DNA from: an uncultured Alistipes sp. | GTDB lineage: Bacteria; Bacteroidota; Bacteroidia; Bacteroidales; Rikenellaceae | NCBI GenBank assembly: GCA_900545315.1 | Contig: UQYM01000030.1 | Span: 1-33,610, forward strand | Direction of reading: 5' to 3' | DNA: 33,610 nt | Part shown: one piece after another, positions 23,838-32,560 of the stretch | Numbering within the stretch: the stretch's first letter is position 1 | Layout of the letters: each line of letters starts with the position of its first letter | Program-made: the position numbers and the translations under genes | Notes under the pieces: generated by a model | Databases searched by the model: none | What the model saw: only the letters and a program-made list of their open reading frames with translations | Told to the model about the DNA's origin: nothing

Positions 23838-25115
23838 CTATGCGAGTTTGTCGGCATTAGCCAGAAGATACTCTTCGGCCTCGATGTTCCACAAACCTTT
23901 GTGGCGTGCACAGATCTTGGCTAACTCCGCGTACACCGGTTGGGTCTCACCCAGCTTTTCGAAATCCGCAATCGGCGTCAGCGGCATATCGATGTGGGTA
24001 TAGATCAACTTCTTTCCACCCGGAATCGAGGGCAGATTGAGCGTCGTATCAATCACGGCGTTCAGACCTCCCACGTGGGTTACCAACCCTGCCGGGTCGA
24101 GACCTTCGCTCATCATCTTCAGCGCTTCGATCATGTCGGCGGTGTTGCCTCCACTGGTTCCCACAACGTGCGTGTAGGCATAGTGTACGTTGTAGAAATT
24201 GAACGGAGCTTTGAAGTCGGTCTTGGCCGGCCCTGCAAAAAAGTTCAGGCAGCCATCGAACGCCAGGATAGCATCTGCCTGCTCTACTACCGGTACCACC
24301 GGTGCAAAGACAAAGACATCGTTGTAACCTTTCCCGTTCGTGAGTGCTTTCAACTCTGCGGTGGGGTCAGCCATGGCTCCCGTGTTGACATATTTCAGTT
24401 CGATACCGTTTTTGGCCGCCTCCTCCGGAGAGTAGAGTGATGCAGCACGATCCAAACGGCTCTGGTCGATATCGGTCACAACCAACAGGCGAGGCTTGCG
24501 GTCTTTGCGATGGATGGCGTAATTGATGGCAGCCAGTCCCATCGGACCTACACCAGCCAAAATGGCCATGCATCCGCCGTCGGCAATCTCCATCTGATGG
24601 ATATACGAACCGGGGGTAATATGGTAATTGGCATGCATGGCACCGATGACGCAGGAGAGCGGTTCGGCCAATGCTGCCGGGTAGAACCCTTTACCCGTAT
24701 AGTTGAGCAGACATCCCAACTCCATCACCTCATTGGGAATCACTACGTAGGTGGCATCCCCTCCGATATCGTGATAGGAGTAACCCGGAGCACTCAACAC
24801 TCCGACAGGCCCTTTCTCGTAGTTCAGGGCCGGTTGGATGGAGAACTTTTCACCAGGAGTGAACTGGGTTTTCCATTTGGCGCCCACTTCGATAATCTCA
24901 CCGGCAAATTCGTGTCCGATGATGATCGGATTTTCGGCGATATTGCGAGGGACGCGTTTATGGATGTCGGCCTCGTGCGAGGCTTTGTACGACGACATGC
25001 AGATGCTGTCGCACATAACTTTGGCAAGGATTTGATCCTCACCGATTTGCGGCAGCTCAAACTCCTCCAGCCGGAGGTCGTTCTTGCCGTATAGTCTTAC
25101 TGCTTTCGTTTTCAT
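23838..25115 (-). CDS. Zinc-dependent dehydrogenase, L-sorbose-1-phosphate reductase-like
   Basis: The 425-residue medium-chain dehydrogenase starts MKTKAVRLYGKNDLRL. The first residues of the catalytic zinc site are visible in DSICMSSYK (C39) and GHEFAGEI (H68, E69). The structural-zinc cysteine loop of alcohol dehydrogenases is absent, as in the sorbitol/sorbose-phosphate subgroup. The cofactor motif LAGVGPMGLAAI lies at about residue 190. The full-length pattern (IIIGHEFAGEIIEVG, KFSIQPALNYEKGPVG) resembles L-sorbose-1-phosphate reductase (SorE), which interconverts a ketose-1-phosphate and a hexitol phosphate with NADPH. The substrate here is uncertain. It sits directly downstream of the aldolase/SDR fusion, with a possible internal promoter. 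Confidence 0.8.
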   Translation of the reverse strand: MKTKAVRLYGKNDLRLEEFELPQIGEDQILAKVMCDSICMSSYKASHEADIHKRVPRNIAENPIIIGHEFAGEIIEVGAKWKTQFTPGEKFSIQPALNYEKGPVGVLSAPGYSYHDIGGDATYVVIPNEVMELGCLLNYTGKGFYPAALAEPLSCVIGAMHANYHITPGSYIHQMEIADGGCMAILAGVGPMGLAAINYAIHRKDRKPRLLVVTDIDQSRLDRAASLYSPEEAAKNGIELKYVNTGAMADPTAELKALTNGKGYNDVFVFAPVVPVVEQADAILAFDGCLNFFAGPAKTDFKAPFNFYNVHYAYTHVVGTSGGNTADMIEALKMMSEGLDPAGLVTHVGGLNAVIDTTLNLPSIPGGKKLIYTHIDMPLTPIADFEKLGETQPVYAELAKICARHKGLWNIEAEEYLLANADKLA

Positions 25116-25152
25116 GATCGCTCGTTTTAACGATACTTGCCGCTTTTGGCTG

Positions 25153-25187
25153 CAAATATACGCATTAATAAAAATATGTCCCGCAAA
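25153..25187 (-). promoter_or_regulatory. Possible internal promoter before the SorE-like gene
   Basis: On the minus strand TATATTTG (25160-25153) is an exact -7 match. A TTTG at 25187-25184 lies 23 bases upstream, slightly longer than ideal. Transcription would start near 25146, about 30 bases before ATG 25115. Confidence 0.4.
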
Positions 25188-25221
25188 AAACTCGTTAAAA
25201 ATATCGAACTTCCTGCGGGAC
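25178..25221 (-). terminator. Terminator or attenuator hairpin between the aldolase/SDR and SorE-like genes
   Basis: GTCCCGCA (25178-25185) pairs with TGCGGGAC (25214-25221). Additional inner pairing with G-U pairs is possible, and the minus-strand sequence after the stem is T-rich (ATATTTTTATT). It may reduce read-through into the SorE-like gene, which then has its own promoter. Confidence 0.45.
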
Positions 25222-25245
25222 CTTTTCTTGTTGATAGTTCGCAGG

Positions 25246-27207
25246 TTAGCTCAGCATAACCTGACCCCCTGTGACGGGCAGAGCTTGTCCTGTCTCACAG
25301 GTTTGTTCGATCAGATAGAGAACGGCTTTGGTGACATCTTCCGGTCCCGTTCCCTTGCGCATCGGTACCTGAGCCATGTAGTAGGCGCGGACATCTTCAA
25401 CGGTCTTAGCACCAGGAACTTTACCGGCGTGCAAGTATTGCAGGAAGAGTCCGTTTTCGGGATTGCTCCACAGCGGTCCTTCATAATAGTTGCCAGGGCA
25501 GACGGCATTCACCTTAATCCGGAACGGAGCCAGCTCCAAAGCAAAGGATTGGGTGAGACCCACACCTCCGAACTTGCTGCCGGCATAGGCAAAGTTGGCT
25601 TTCGAACCGCGCAGACCCGATTTGGAGTTGATCTGGATAATGTCGCCGTAGTTCTCTTCGCAATATCTGTTTTGCAGTTTCATAACACGCGAAGCGGCTT
25701 GGGCACAGTAGAAGAAGGCGTTGTAGTTGATTTTGGTGACAAACTCGAAATTCTCGGGCGTCATCTCCTCCAATCCTCCGGCCCGAACAACCCCGGCGTT
25801 GCTGATAAAGACATCCAGACCACCGAATGCACAAACCGTTTTGTGAACCAGTTCACGCAGGCTGGCTGTATCGGCCACATTGGTCTTCACAAAAATTGCC
25901 CGATTGCTTTTGGCGATGCTGTTGAGATTTTCGACCGTCTTGGCACCGGTTACTTCGTTGAGGTCTGCCACTACGATATTGGCTCCCTGCTGGATCAGGC
26001 AACGGGCAATCCCCTCACCAAAACCTTGAGCAGCACCGGTGACGATAATGGTTTTATTCTCGACCCGTCCAGCAGTGGTTCCAGCGCTCACTTTGCGACG
26101 ATAGTTCTCCACCTCCCAGTTGTCGATAAAGTCGATCTGGGCCTGTGTCATCGGGTGTTCGCCTCCAAACGATTGGGCAAGGTAGGCGATCTTCATCATA
26201 TCCTGGTAAACCTCCGCGATAATATCGCAACCAGCAGCGTTATCTCCTACAGCCACCAATCCAATCCCTTTGATCAGGATCACCTTCGGCGCATAGCCGT
26301 ATTTGGCTTTGTAGGCCTCGATCTCTTGTTGGGCTGTCGCCAAGATGGCCTCTGTCCCCTCGCTGTCAATATAGATGTAATTCGATTTGCAATAGACAAT
26401 GATATCGGGTGAGAAGGGTTTCGAAATTTTGGCAAAGTGCTCTTTTGATTCGATGAAGTAAGAGATCAGGGCCGTGTTGACCACCTTCACGGTTTTGAGA
26501 TTTCCCTTGTCGCTGACCATCATGCGGATGGCTGGGATGATCTCCTGTGCGCAATCGCATACATCGGCCTCTCCACGCAAAGGACTTATCGTCAATGCCT
26601 TTTCAATTTTACCCAATACCTCATCGTAGATGGCCTGAATCTTTTCGGTTGATTCGGCTCCGACGAAAATACCGTGGTTCTGCAGCAGAATAATCGAAGG
26701 CTCGTGGCCGTGCTGTTTGGTGTATTCGCGAATGCGACGCTCCACCTCCTTGAAAAGAATGTATCCCGGATCGATATACGGAATATACAACGCTTCGTCT
26801 CCGAACAGTTTTTTTGTCATCTCTTCGGCCTGTTGCGAGCACATCAATCCGTTGACAAAGGTCGGATGCAGATGCACGATAAAGCTGGCACTAAGTGCAT
26901 TGTGCAGCGAGGTCTCAACACTGGGACGACGATCTTTCGTGATGCAGGCTGCGGCCAGATCATTCTTAACCTCCTCTTCCCGTGCGGCCGTGTCGGTCGG
27001 ATACTGTTTCTCCGAGATGACATTCAGCTTTTTGCGATCCAAAACAGCAAATCCATCTTCGGTGATGGTCGCCAGGGCATGGCCGCTGGCCTTTACCCAC
27101 AGCGTATCTGCATTTTTGTAGGAGGTGTTGCCTCCTCCGGCGATTACGTAGCGGCTGTCTGAGCCGTAAAACTGCGATATTTTTACAAGTTGTTTCAGTT
27201 CGTTCAT
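25246..27207 (-). CDS. Bifunctional class II aldolase / SrlD-like short-chain dehydrogenase
   Basis: The 653-residue fusion starts at ATG 27207 (MNELKQLVKISQF). A longer frame needs TTG. The N-terminal class II aldolase part has GGGNTSYK (24-31), Glu98 in SVETSLH, HLHP (112-115) and NHGIFVG (177-183). A second aldolase-like linker region reaches to about 370. The C-terminal SDR has TGAAQGFG (390-397), SNAG (469-472), and the catalytic serine region INSKSG with Y541-x-x-x-K545. The SDR stretches IIQINSKSG, SKFGGVGLTQS and VTGGQVM closely recall sorbitol-6-phosphate 2-dehydrogenase (SrlD). The overall layout matches the RhaEW-type rhamnulose-1-phosphate aldolase/lactaldehyde dehydrogenase. It could complete rhamnose breakdown or act on another sugar phosphate with the SorE-like enzyme next to it. 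Confidence 0.85.
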   Translation of the reverse strand: MNELKQLVKISQFYGSDSRYVIAGGGNTSYKNADTLWVKASGHALATITEDGFAVLDRKKLNVISEKQYPTDTAAREEEVKNDLAAACITKDRRPSVETSLHNALSASFIVHLHPTFVNGLMCSQQAEEMTKKLFGDEALYIPYIDPGYILFKEVERRIREYTKQHGHEPSIILLQNHGIFVGAESTEKIQAIYDEVLGKIEKALTISPLRGEADVCDCAQEIIPAIRMMVSDKGNLKTVKVVNTALISYFIESKEHFAKISKPFSPDIIVYCKSNYIYIDSEGTEAILATAQQEIEAYKAKYGYAPKVILIKGIGLVAVGDNAAGCDIIAEVYQDMMKIAYLAQSFGGEHPMTQAQIDFIDNWEVENYRRKVSAGTTAGRVENKTIIVTGAAQGFGEGIARCLIQQGANIVVADLNEVTGAKTVENLNSIAKSNRAIFVKTNVADTASLRELVHKTVCAFGGLDVFISNAGVVRAGGLEEMTPENFEFVTKINYNAFFYCAQAASRVMKLQNRYCEENYGDIIQINSKSGLRGSKANFAYAGSKFGGVGLTQSFALELAPFRIKVNAVCPGNYYEGPLWSNPENGLFLQYLHAGKVPGAKTVEDVRAYYMAQVPMRKGTGPEDVTKAVLYLIEQTCETGQALPVTGGQVMLS

Positions 27208-27323
27208 GGTTTTACATTTGTCGATGTGGATCAATTTTTATTGTCTGTTTTTCTCTGGCTCAGATGCTTTTTTTCTGAAATTTTCCTTAATCAGGGCAGG
27301 CAGCGTGAACAGACAATGTAAAT

Positions 27324-28523
27324 TTATCCGATCACTGCTTTGATTGCCTGATCTCCAAAGGCAATGTAGTCATCCCGTTTGCCAACATCGGGTCGGCCCG
27401 TGCTGTCCACATAGCCCTGTTTGCCACTCTTGACCAGCTCTTGGTGTGCGGCTACGACACATGCCCCTTCGTAGTTGATTTGACGCAGTTTGGCTGAAAG
27501 CGGTACACCACCACGTGCCGACAACTCGATAGGTTCCATGGCGGGCGTGTTGTGCTCGCTGCCGAACGTCACGACAAATCCGCTGTCGTGCAGGTAACCG
27601 GCGTACTCTTCCAAAACCTCGAGGCTGTTGCGCGTAGGGATAAACTCGACAGAGAAAAATCCTCTCCGTTTGAGTTCTGCCGCTGTCTTCCGTACGTCAG
27701 CTTCAAACTGAGTAAAATTACCTTTAGCATCATCGGCCAAGAAGGGGTAGGTAGGAATACCTCCAGCTGCCAGAATAATCTGACGGACATCCTCAACAGG
27801 CAGGAATGCAGCCGGTGTCTCGGCAACGAATGCTGCACCACCCGCTTTCAACAGGTTGCCACGAATCTCGTTTTCCAGGCCGGCCAAATCTTTTAGATTC
27901 GATTTGAGCGGTTTGCCTTCGAACAGTTCGGCAAAGAATGCTGTCAGCTCCTCTTCGGCATCACCATACTTTTCCTGTGCCTTGATGCGCAGCGCTTTGG
28001 CCAGATGACGCTCACGAATGGAGCCATTGGTCAAATTCTGCTTGATCCATTCGAAATCGAGGACGATGTCTTTGCCTTTGCGGGCTAACAGTTCGTTGAG
28101 CTTTTCGCACATCTGTTTGACCTGCTCGTGTGTCGCAGTGCAAACACCGGCCAGTTGTGAAGCATAGGGCTCTGGTAATGAGGCCGGGCAGGCAAGGCCT
28201 TTCCCACTGAGGTAAGTACGCCCCGGATTGTTCGGGTCATTGACTCTGACCCCTGCCTCCTGATCGGCTTTGTGCAGACTGATGAATTCGATGTTAAAGA
28301 GCGGATAAAGGTGGCGTTTGCGGCACTCTTCGTCCCACTGGCTGTATCCAGCCGTGGTGTAGAAGTCGTTAATGCCCACCACCTTCACATTCTCGGTGAC
28401 AGCTCTCTCCAACGAGTCTGTCAGCGTATCGAATGCGCTGAAGGAGTATGGTGTATGGAGGTGAGCATTGACACTCACCTCCTGCACCTTGGGTTTTGAA
28501 GTCGATTGACAGAGTTCACACAT
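27324..28523 (-). CDS. PHP-domain-like putative metal-dependent hydrolase
   Basis: The 399-residue protein begins with a cysteine pair (MCELC), then the first PHP motif NAHLHTPYSFSAFDT (19-33, H21 and H23). The family's second motif, normally a T-D-H, reads INDFYTT (51-57), so the histidine is replaced by phenylalanine. A glutamate follows in FNIEF (E79). A late FGSEHNTP resembles the metal-binding GSDAH motif. PHP proteins are trinuclear metal phosphoesterases or related hydrolases. The changed motif suggests altered metal binding or a different reaction such as lactone or amide hydrolysis. It lies 33 bases after the E1 gene and 116 bases before the aldolase/SDR fusion on the same strand, so it probably belongs to the same pathway. 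Confidence 0.65.
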   Translation of the reverse strand: MCELCQSTSKPKVQEVSVNAHLHTPYSFSAFDTLTDSLERAVTENVKVVGINDFYTTAGYSQWDEECRKRHLYPLFNIEFISLHKADQEAGVRVNDPNNPGRTYLSGKGLACPASLPEPYASQLAGVCTATHEQVKQMCEKLNELLARKGKDIVLDFEWIKQNLTNGSIRERHLAKALRIKAQEKYGDAEEELTAFFAELFEGKPLKSNLKDLAGLENEIRGNLLKAGGAAFVAETPAAFLPVEDVRQIILAAGGIPTYPFLADDAKGNFTQFEADVRKTAAELKRRGFFSVEFIPTRNSLEVLEEYAGYLHDSGFVVTFGSEHNTPAMEPIELSARGGVPLSAKLRQINYEGACVVAAHQELVKSGKQGYVDSTGRPDVGKRDDYIAFGDQAIKAVIG

Positions 28524-28556
28524 GGTTAGGTAGGTTAGGTTAGCGATGAACTCTGG

Positions 28557-31037
28557 TTAGATTCCGGCTTTCGCGCGACGAATCTGTTCTGCCTCGGTGA
28601 AGTTACGAGTAGGAACGTGGCCTTTGAGCGGAACGATCTTCTCATGAATAGCATCTATGAAGCTATCCACCTGTGGGAAGAAGGCGTACTCCAATTCATA
28701 GGCCGGGGTGATCCAGTCACGTGAGCCGAGAACTACTGGAGGTGCATCCAACTCGTCGAAGGCCAACTCGGTGATGTTGCGGGCCAAGTCGTTGAGGAAC
28801 GATCCGCGGCTGGTGGCGTCGCCTGCGATGATGATGCGTCCAGTCTTTTTAACCGAAGCCAACACCTTTTCGTAGTTGAACGGAACCAGGCTGCGGGCAT
28901 CGATCACCTCTGCGCTCATGCCATATTTTTCTTCGAGCACTTTGGCTGCCTCCAGCGCACGGTACAACGTAGCTCCGATGGTGAGAATCGTAATGTCTTT
29001 GCCTTCGCGTTTGATATCGGGTTCGCCCAGCGGAATTTCGTAGTAACCTTCCGGTACGCCTCCTTCGTGGAATTGCTCTCCGACGTCGTAGATGCGCTGG
29101 CTTTCGAAGAAGATAACCGGGTCGGTTCCCTGCAGTGCCGCATTCATCAGACCTTTGGCATCGTATGGAGTTACCGGGAAGACAACTTTCAGACCCGGAA
29201 TGTGGGCTGCCAGTGAGGTCCAATCCTGTGAGTGCTGAGCACCATATTTCGAACCAACCGATACACGAACCACTACCGGCATTTTAAGGATGTTGCCGCT
29301 CATGGCCTGCCATTTGGGCAGCTGGTTGAACACCTCGTCACCGCAGCAGCCGAGGAAATCGCAATACATGATTTCGGGGATTACACGGCCACCGCACATG
29401 GCATAACCGATGGCGCTACCGATAATGGCAGCTTCAGCGATCGGCGCATTGAACAGACGGTGGTAGGGCAGAGCCTCCGTAAGACCACGGTAAACGGCGA
29501 ATGCACCACCCCAGTCACGGTTCTCTTCACCGTAAGCGATCAGCGAAGCATCTTTGTAGAAGCGGTCGATGATCGCCTCGAAGATACCGTCACGCAACTG
29601 GAACTGCTTCATCTTCGAGAAGGGCTTGCCATCCTTGTCGAATGCGAAACGCTCCTTCTTGGCGATCTGCTGTACCCGTGGGTTTTCGTTCATCGGGTGG
29701 TTGACCTCCGGTTTGGCGTCTGAGAGCGAGTCGACGCTTTGATTCGAGAACATCATTGTGCCGAGCAGTTCGGGATCCTTGTGCAGATCCATGCGCGGTG
29801 AGAGCTCATCGTCGATAGCCAGTTTGAAGGTATCGAACATGATCTCTTTGATCTCTTTGGTGACGGCATCCAGATCGGCCTGCGACGCAACATCGGCATC
29901 GATTAACTGTTTGCCGAACGCTACGATGCAGTCCTCTGCTTCCCAAGCCTCGATCTCCTCTTTGGTACGGTATGATGAAGCGTCCGAGGGCGAGTGACCG
30001 CTGTAACGGTAGGTTAGTACATCAATCAGCACCGGACCGTCCTTCTCTTCCTCGAGAATCTTCTTCTTGCGGCGGTAGGCGTCGATGACAGCCAACGGGT
30101 TGTAACCGTCGACACGTTCTGCGTGCATCTGGGCGGGGTTGACACCGGCTCCGATGCGGGCTGCAAAGTCGTAACCCATGGTCTCGCCACGTGTTTGACC
30201 ACCCATACCGTACTGGTTGTCCATGATGTTGATGATCACCGGAAGACCTCCCTTCATGTCGCCTTCCCAAAGCTGTTTGAACTGGTCCATGGCAGCGAAG
30301 GTCATGCCCTCCCATACCGGACCGCGTGCCATGGCGGCGTCACCGAGATTGGCAACCACAACGCCCGGTTTGCGGTTTACCTTTTTGTAGAGGGCAGCAC
30401 CCACAGCGATACTGCCGCTACCGCCTACGATGGCGTTGTTCGGGTAGATGCCGAACGGTGTGAAGAAGGTGTGCATACTGCCACCCAAACCTTTGTTGAA
30501 ACCGGTGGTGCGGGCAAAGATTTCGGCCAGTGCACCATACAGCAGGAAGCGCACTCCCAGATCCTTTACTGAGCCGCCTTTAAAGGCTTTCTTGGCCACA
30601 TTGACGGTAGCCCCATCCCAAAAGTCGTTCATGATCTTCTCGAGGGTCTGGTCGTCGAGCAGTTCGATGGCACGTAACCCTTTGGCGAGAATTTCACCGT
30701 GGCTGCGGTGAGACCCGAAGATGAAGTCGTTAATGTTCAGCATATAGGCCATGCCGACAGCGGCAGCCTCCTGGCCCATAGAGAGGTGGGCTGGGCCGGG
30801 ATTGTTGTATTCGACACCGTTGTAGCCACCGGTGGTTTTCACCAGTTGCAGCATTGTCTCAAATTCGCGGATCACGACCATGTCGCGATAGATGCGTTTC
30901 AGATCCTCTTTGGTGAAGTTCTTGCTTTCGAGCTCCTCTTTGACCGTCTTGTTGTATTGATTGACAGGAATCGGCGTAAAGGTGATCTCGCCAGCTTTGC
31001 GCATCTCCTTGGGGTCGATGTATTGTGATTTAGGCAT
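28557..31037 (-). CDS. 2-oxoacid dehydrogenase E1, alpha and beta subunits fused
   Basis: The 826-residue thiamine-diphosphate enzyme decarboxylates a 2-oxoacid (or cleaves a related dicarbonyl) and passes the acyl group to the lipoyl arm of E2. The alpha half (about 40-400) has FGSHRSHGEILAKG, the TPP/magnesium motif GDAAMARG...MDNQYG and YRYSGHSPSD. The beta half (about 480-800) has the transketolase-like AYGEENRDWGGAF, FNAPIAEAAIIGSAIGYAMCGG and the C-terminal fold VIDARSLVPFNYEKV. Alpha and beta subunits are separate in most bacteria. The fused form is known in Bacteroidetes for branched-chain or related complexes, but this version is longer. E3 is 70 bases upstream. The true substrate cannot be decided from sequence. 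Confidence 0.88.
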   Translation of the reverse strand: MPKSQYIDPKEMRKAGEITFTPIPVNQYNKTVKEELESKNFTKEDLKRIYRDMVVIREFETMLQLVKTTGGYNGVEYNNPGPAHLSMGQEAAAVGMAYMLNINDFIFGSHRSHGEILAKGLRAIELLDDQTLEKIMNDFWDGATVNVAKKAFKGGSVKDLGVRFLLYGALAEIFARTTGFNKGLGGSMHTFFTPFGIYPNNAIVGGSGSIAVGAALYKKVNRKPGVVVANLGDAAMARGPVWEGMTFAAMDQFKQLWEGDMKGGLPVIINIMDNQYGMGGQTRGETMGYDFAARIGAGVNPAQMHAERVDGYNPLAVIDAYRRKKKILEEEKDGPVLIDVLTYRYSGHSPSDASSYRTKEEIEAWEAEDCIVAFGKQLIDADVASQADLDAVTKEIKEIMFDTFKLAIDDELSPRMDLHKDPELLGTMMFSNQSVDSLSDAKPEVNHPMNENPRVQQIAKKERFAFDKDGKPFSKMKQFQLRDGIFEAIIDRFYKDASLIAYGEENRDWGGAFAVYRGLTEALPYHRLFNAPIAEAAIIGSAIGYAMCGGRVIPEIMYCDFLGCCGDEVFNQLPKWQAMSGNILKMPVVVRVSVGSKYGAQHSQDWTSLAAHIPGLKVVFPVTPYDAKGLMNAALQGTDPVIFFESQRIYDVGEQFHEGGVPEGYYEIPLGEPDIKREGKDITILTIGATLYRALEAAKVLEEKYGMSAEVIDARSLVPFNYEKVLASVKKTGRIIIAGDATSRGSFLNDLARNITELAFDELDAPPVVLGSRDWITPAYELEYAFFPQVDSFIDAIHEKIVPLKGHVPTRNFTEAEQIRRAKAGI

Positions 31038-31107
31038 AATTAGGTTTGTTTTAGATTTTATTAGTCGTTTAGTTTAGTCTTAGATTGGTTCGGTGTTTGG
31101 GAAGAGA

Positions 31108-32472
31108 CTACTCGTCGAAGGCAAATACCGTCTCTTTGAAGATTTCCGAAACGGTCGGGTGGGGGAATACCACCTCTTGCATCTCTTTGAGTGTCATCTC
31201 CTGCTCGATGGCCATGCAGGCTCCGTAGATCATCTCACTGCACGGGTTGCCCAACATGTGTACGCCCAGGATTTCGCCATATTTCTCTCCGACGATCACT
31301 TTGCACAGACCGTTTCCGCCCTCATTCTCGGCAACGAAACGTCCGGCATAGGCCATCGGCAATTTGGCAATGCGATAGGCGATACCCTCTTTCTTGGCGA
31401 CCTCTTCGGTCAAACCCACGCCGGCTACCTCCGGGTTGGTGTAAACGACGCCCGGAATAGCGTTGTAACGCATCGTGTCGGGACGTCCAGTCAGGTTGTT
31501 GACCACCACCTCGCCTTCACGGCTGGCCGTATGTGCCAACATGGAGAAGCCGGTAATGTCACCGGCAGCGAATACGTTGGGAACGTTTGTGCGCATCTTG
31601 TTGTCCACCTTAACAGCTCCGCGATTCAGCTCCACACCGAGATTCTCCAATCCCAAGCCTGCAGTGACGGCACGACGGCCGACGCTGACCAGAATCTTGT
31701 CTCCTTGAGCCGAAGCGGTGTTGCCTTGCGGATCGACAAAGATCACCTCGTTGCCCTTCACTTCCGTTACGCGGCATGAAAGGTTGAATTTGATTCCCTT
31801 TTTAGCGTAGATGTCACGCAACATGGCACTGATCTCGCCGTCCAGACCACCTAAAATCTCAGGCAACATCTCTACCACCGTAACCTCGGTGCCCAGACTG
31901 TTGAAGAAGCTGGCGAACTCCATGCCGATCACTCCGCCACCGATAATGACCAGCTTCTTGGGCTGCTCTTTCATGGCAAGAATCTCGCGGTTGGTCAGAA
32001 TGACGTCACCCGCCTCTTTGAGCCCCGGAATGGGCGGAATGAAGGCTTCGGATCCGGTGCAGAGCAGCAGATTGACCGCATAATAGGTCTCGCCGTTGCA
32101 TTCGATCTCGATACCGTTCTGGGAACGCCCTTTAATTTTAGCCTCCCCTTTGACTACGTTAACCTTGTTGGCTTTCATCTTGGCTCCGACACCTCCGACC
32201 AGCCGACGAACCACACGATTCTTGCGGTCGATGATTTTACCGTAATCATATGAAGCATCGGTCGTATAGACACCATACTTGTCGCCATGTTTGGCGTAGT
32301 CATATATCTTCGCGCTGTACAGCAGGGTTTTGGTCGGAATGCACCCTTCATTGAGGCAGACGCCGCCCAGTTCGCGTTTTTCAAACAGTACGACATTCAG
32401 CCCTTTTGCTCCGGCGCGCTCGGCAGCTACATAGCCGCCCGGACCCCCGCCAATAATTGCCAAATCGATCAT
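31108..32472 (-). CDS. lpdA: Dihydrolipoyl dehydrogenase (E3)
   Basis: The 454-residue FAD-disulfide oxidoreductase reoxidises the dihydrolipoyl group of E2 and reduces NAD+. It has the FAD motif IIGGGPGGYVAAERA (6-20), the redox disulfide GGVCLNEGCIPTKT near residue 40, the NAD motif VIIGGGVIGMEFASFF, the second FAD motif VFAAGDITG, and the C-terminal HPTVSEIFKETVF with the catalytic histidine. Length fits the family. It lies between E2 (88 bases upstream) and E1 (70 bases downstream) on the same strand. Confidence 0.96.
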   Translation of the reverse strand: MIDLAIIGGGPGGYVAAERAGAKGLNVVLFEKRELGGVCLNEGCIPTKTLLYSAKIYDYAKHGDKYGVYTTDASYDYGKIIDRKNRVVRRLVGGVGAKMKANKVNVVKGEAKIKGRSQNGIEIECNGETYYAVNLLLCTGSEAFIPPIPGLKEAGDVILTNREILAMKEQPKKLVIIGGGVIGMEFASFFNSLGTEVTVVEMLPEILGGLDGEISAMLRDIYAKKGIKFNLSCRVTEVKGNEVIFVDPQGNTASAQGDKILVSVGRRAVTAGLGLENLGVELNRGAVKVDNKMRTNVPNVFAAGDITGFSMLAHTASREGEVVVNNLTGRPDTMRYNAIPGVVYTNPEVAGVGLTEEVAKKEGIAYRIAKLPMAYAGRFVAENEGGNGLCKVIVGEKYGEILGVHMLGNPCSEMIYGACMAIEQEMTLKEMQEVVFPHPTVSEIFKETVFAFDE

Positions 32473-32560
32473 TTGTCTTGAATTTGAGTTTTTCAGTTTG
32501 TTTTTATGTGGTCAGGCGACCAGGAACCACTGTTTGGTCCTTCTGCCGCCCCTCTGTTCA

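Noticed and set aside
23645..23911. 88-residue minus-strand open frame between the SorE-like gene and the tandem aldolase
   Set aside because: It overlaps the 3' end of the SorE-like gene and depends on a polypurine tract that gives a run of Lys and Glu.
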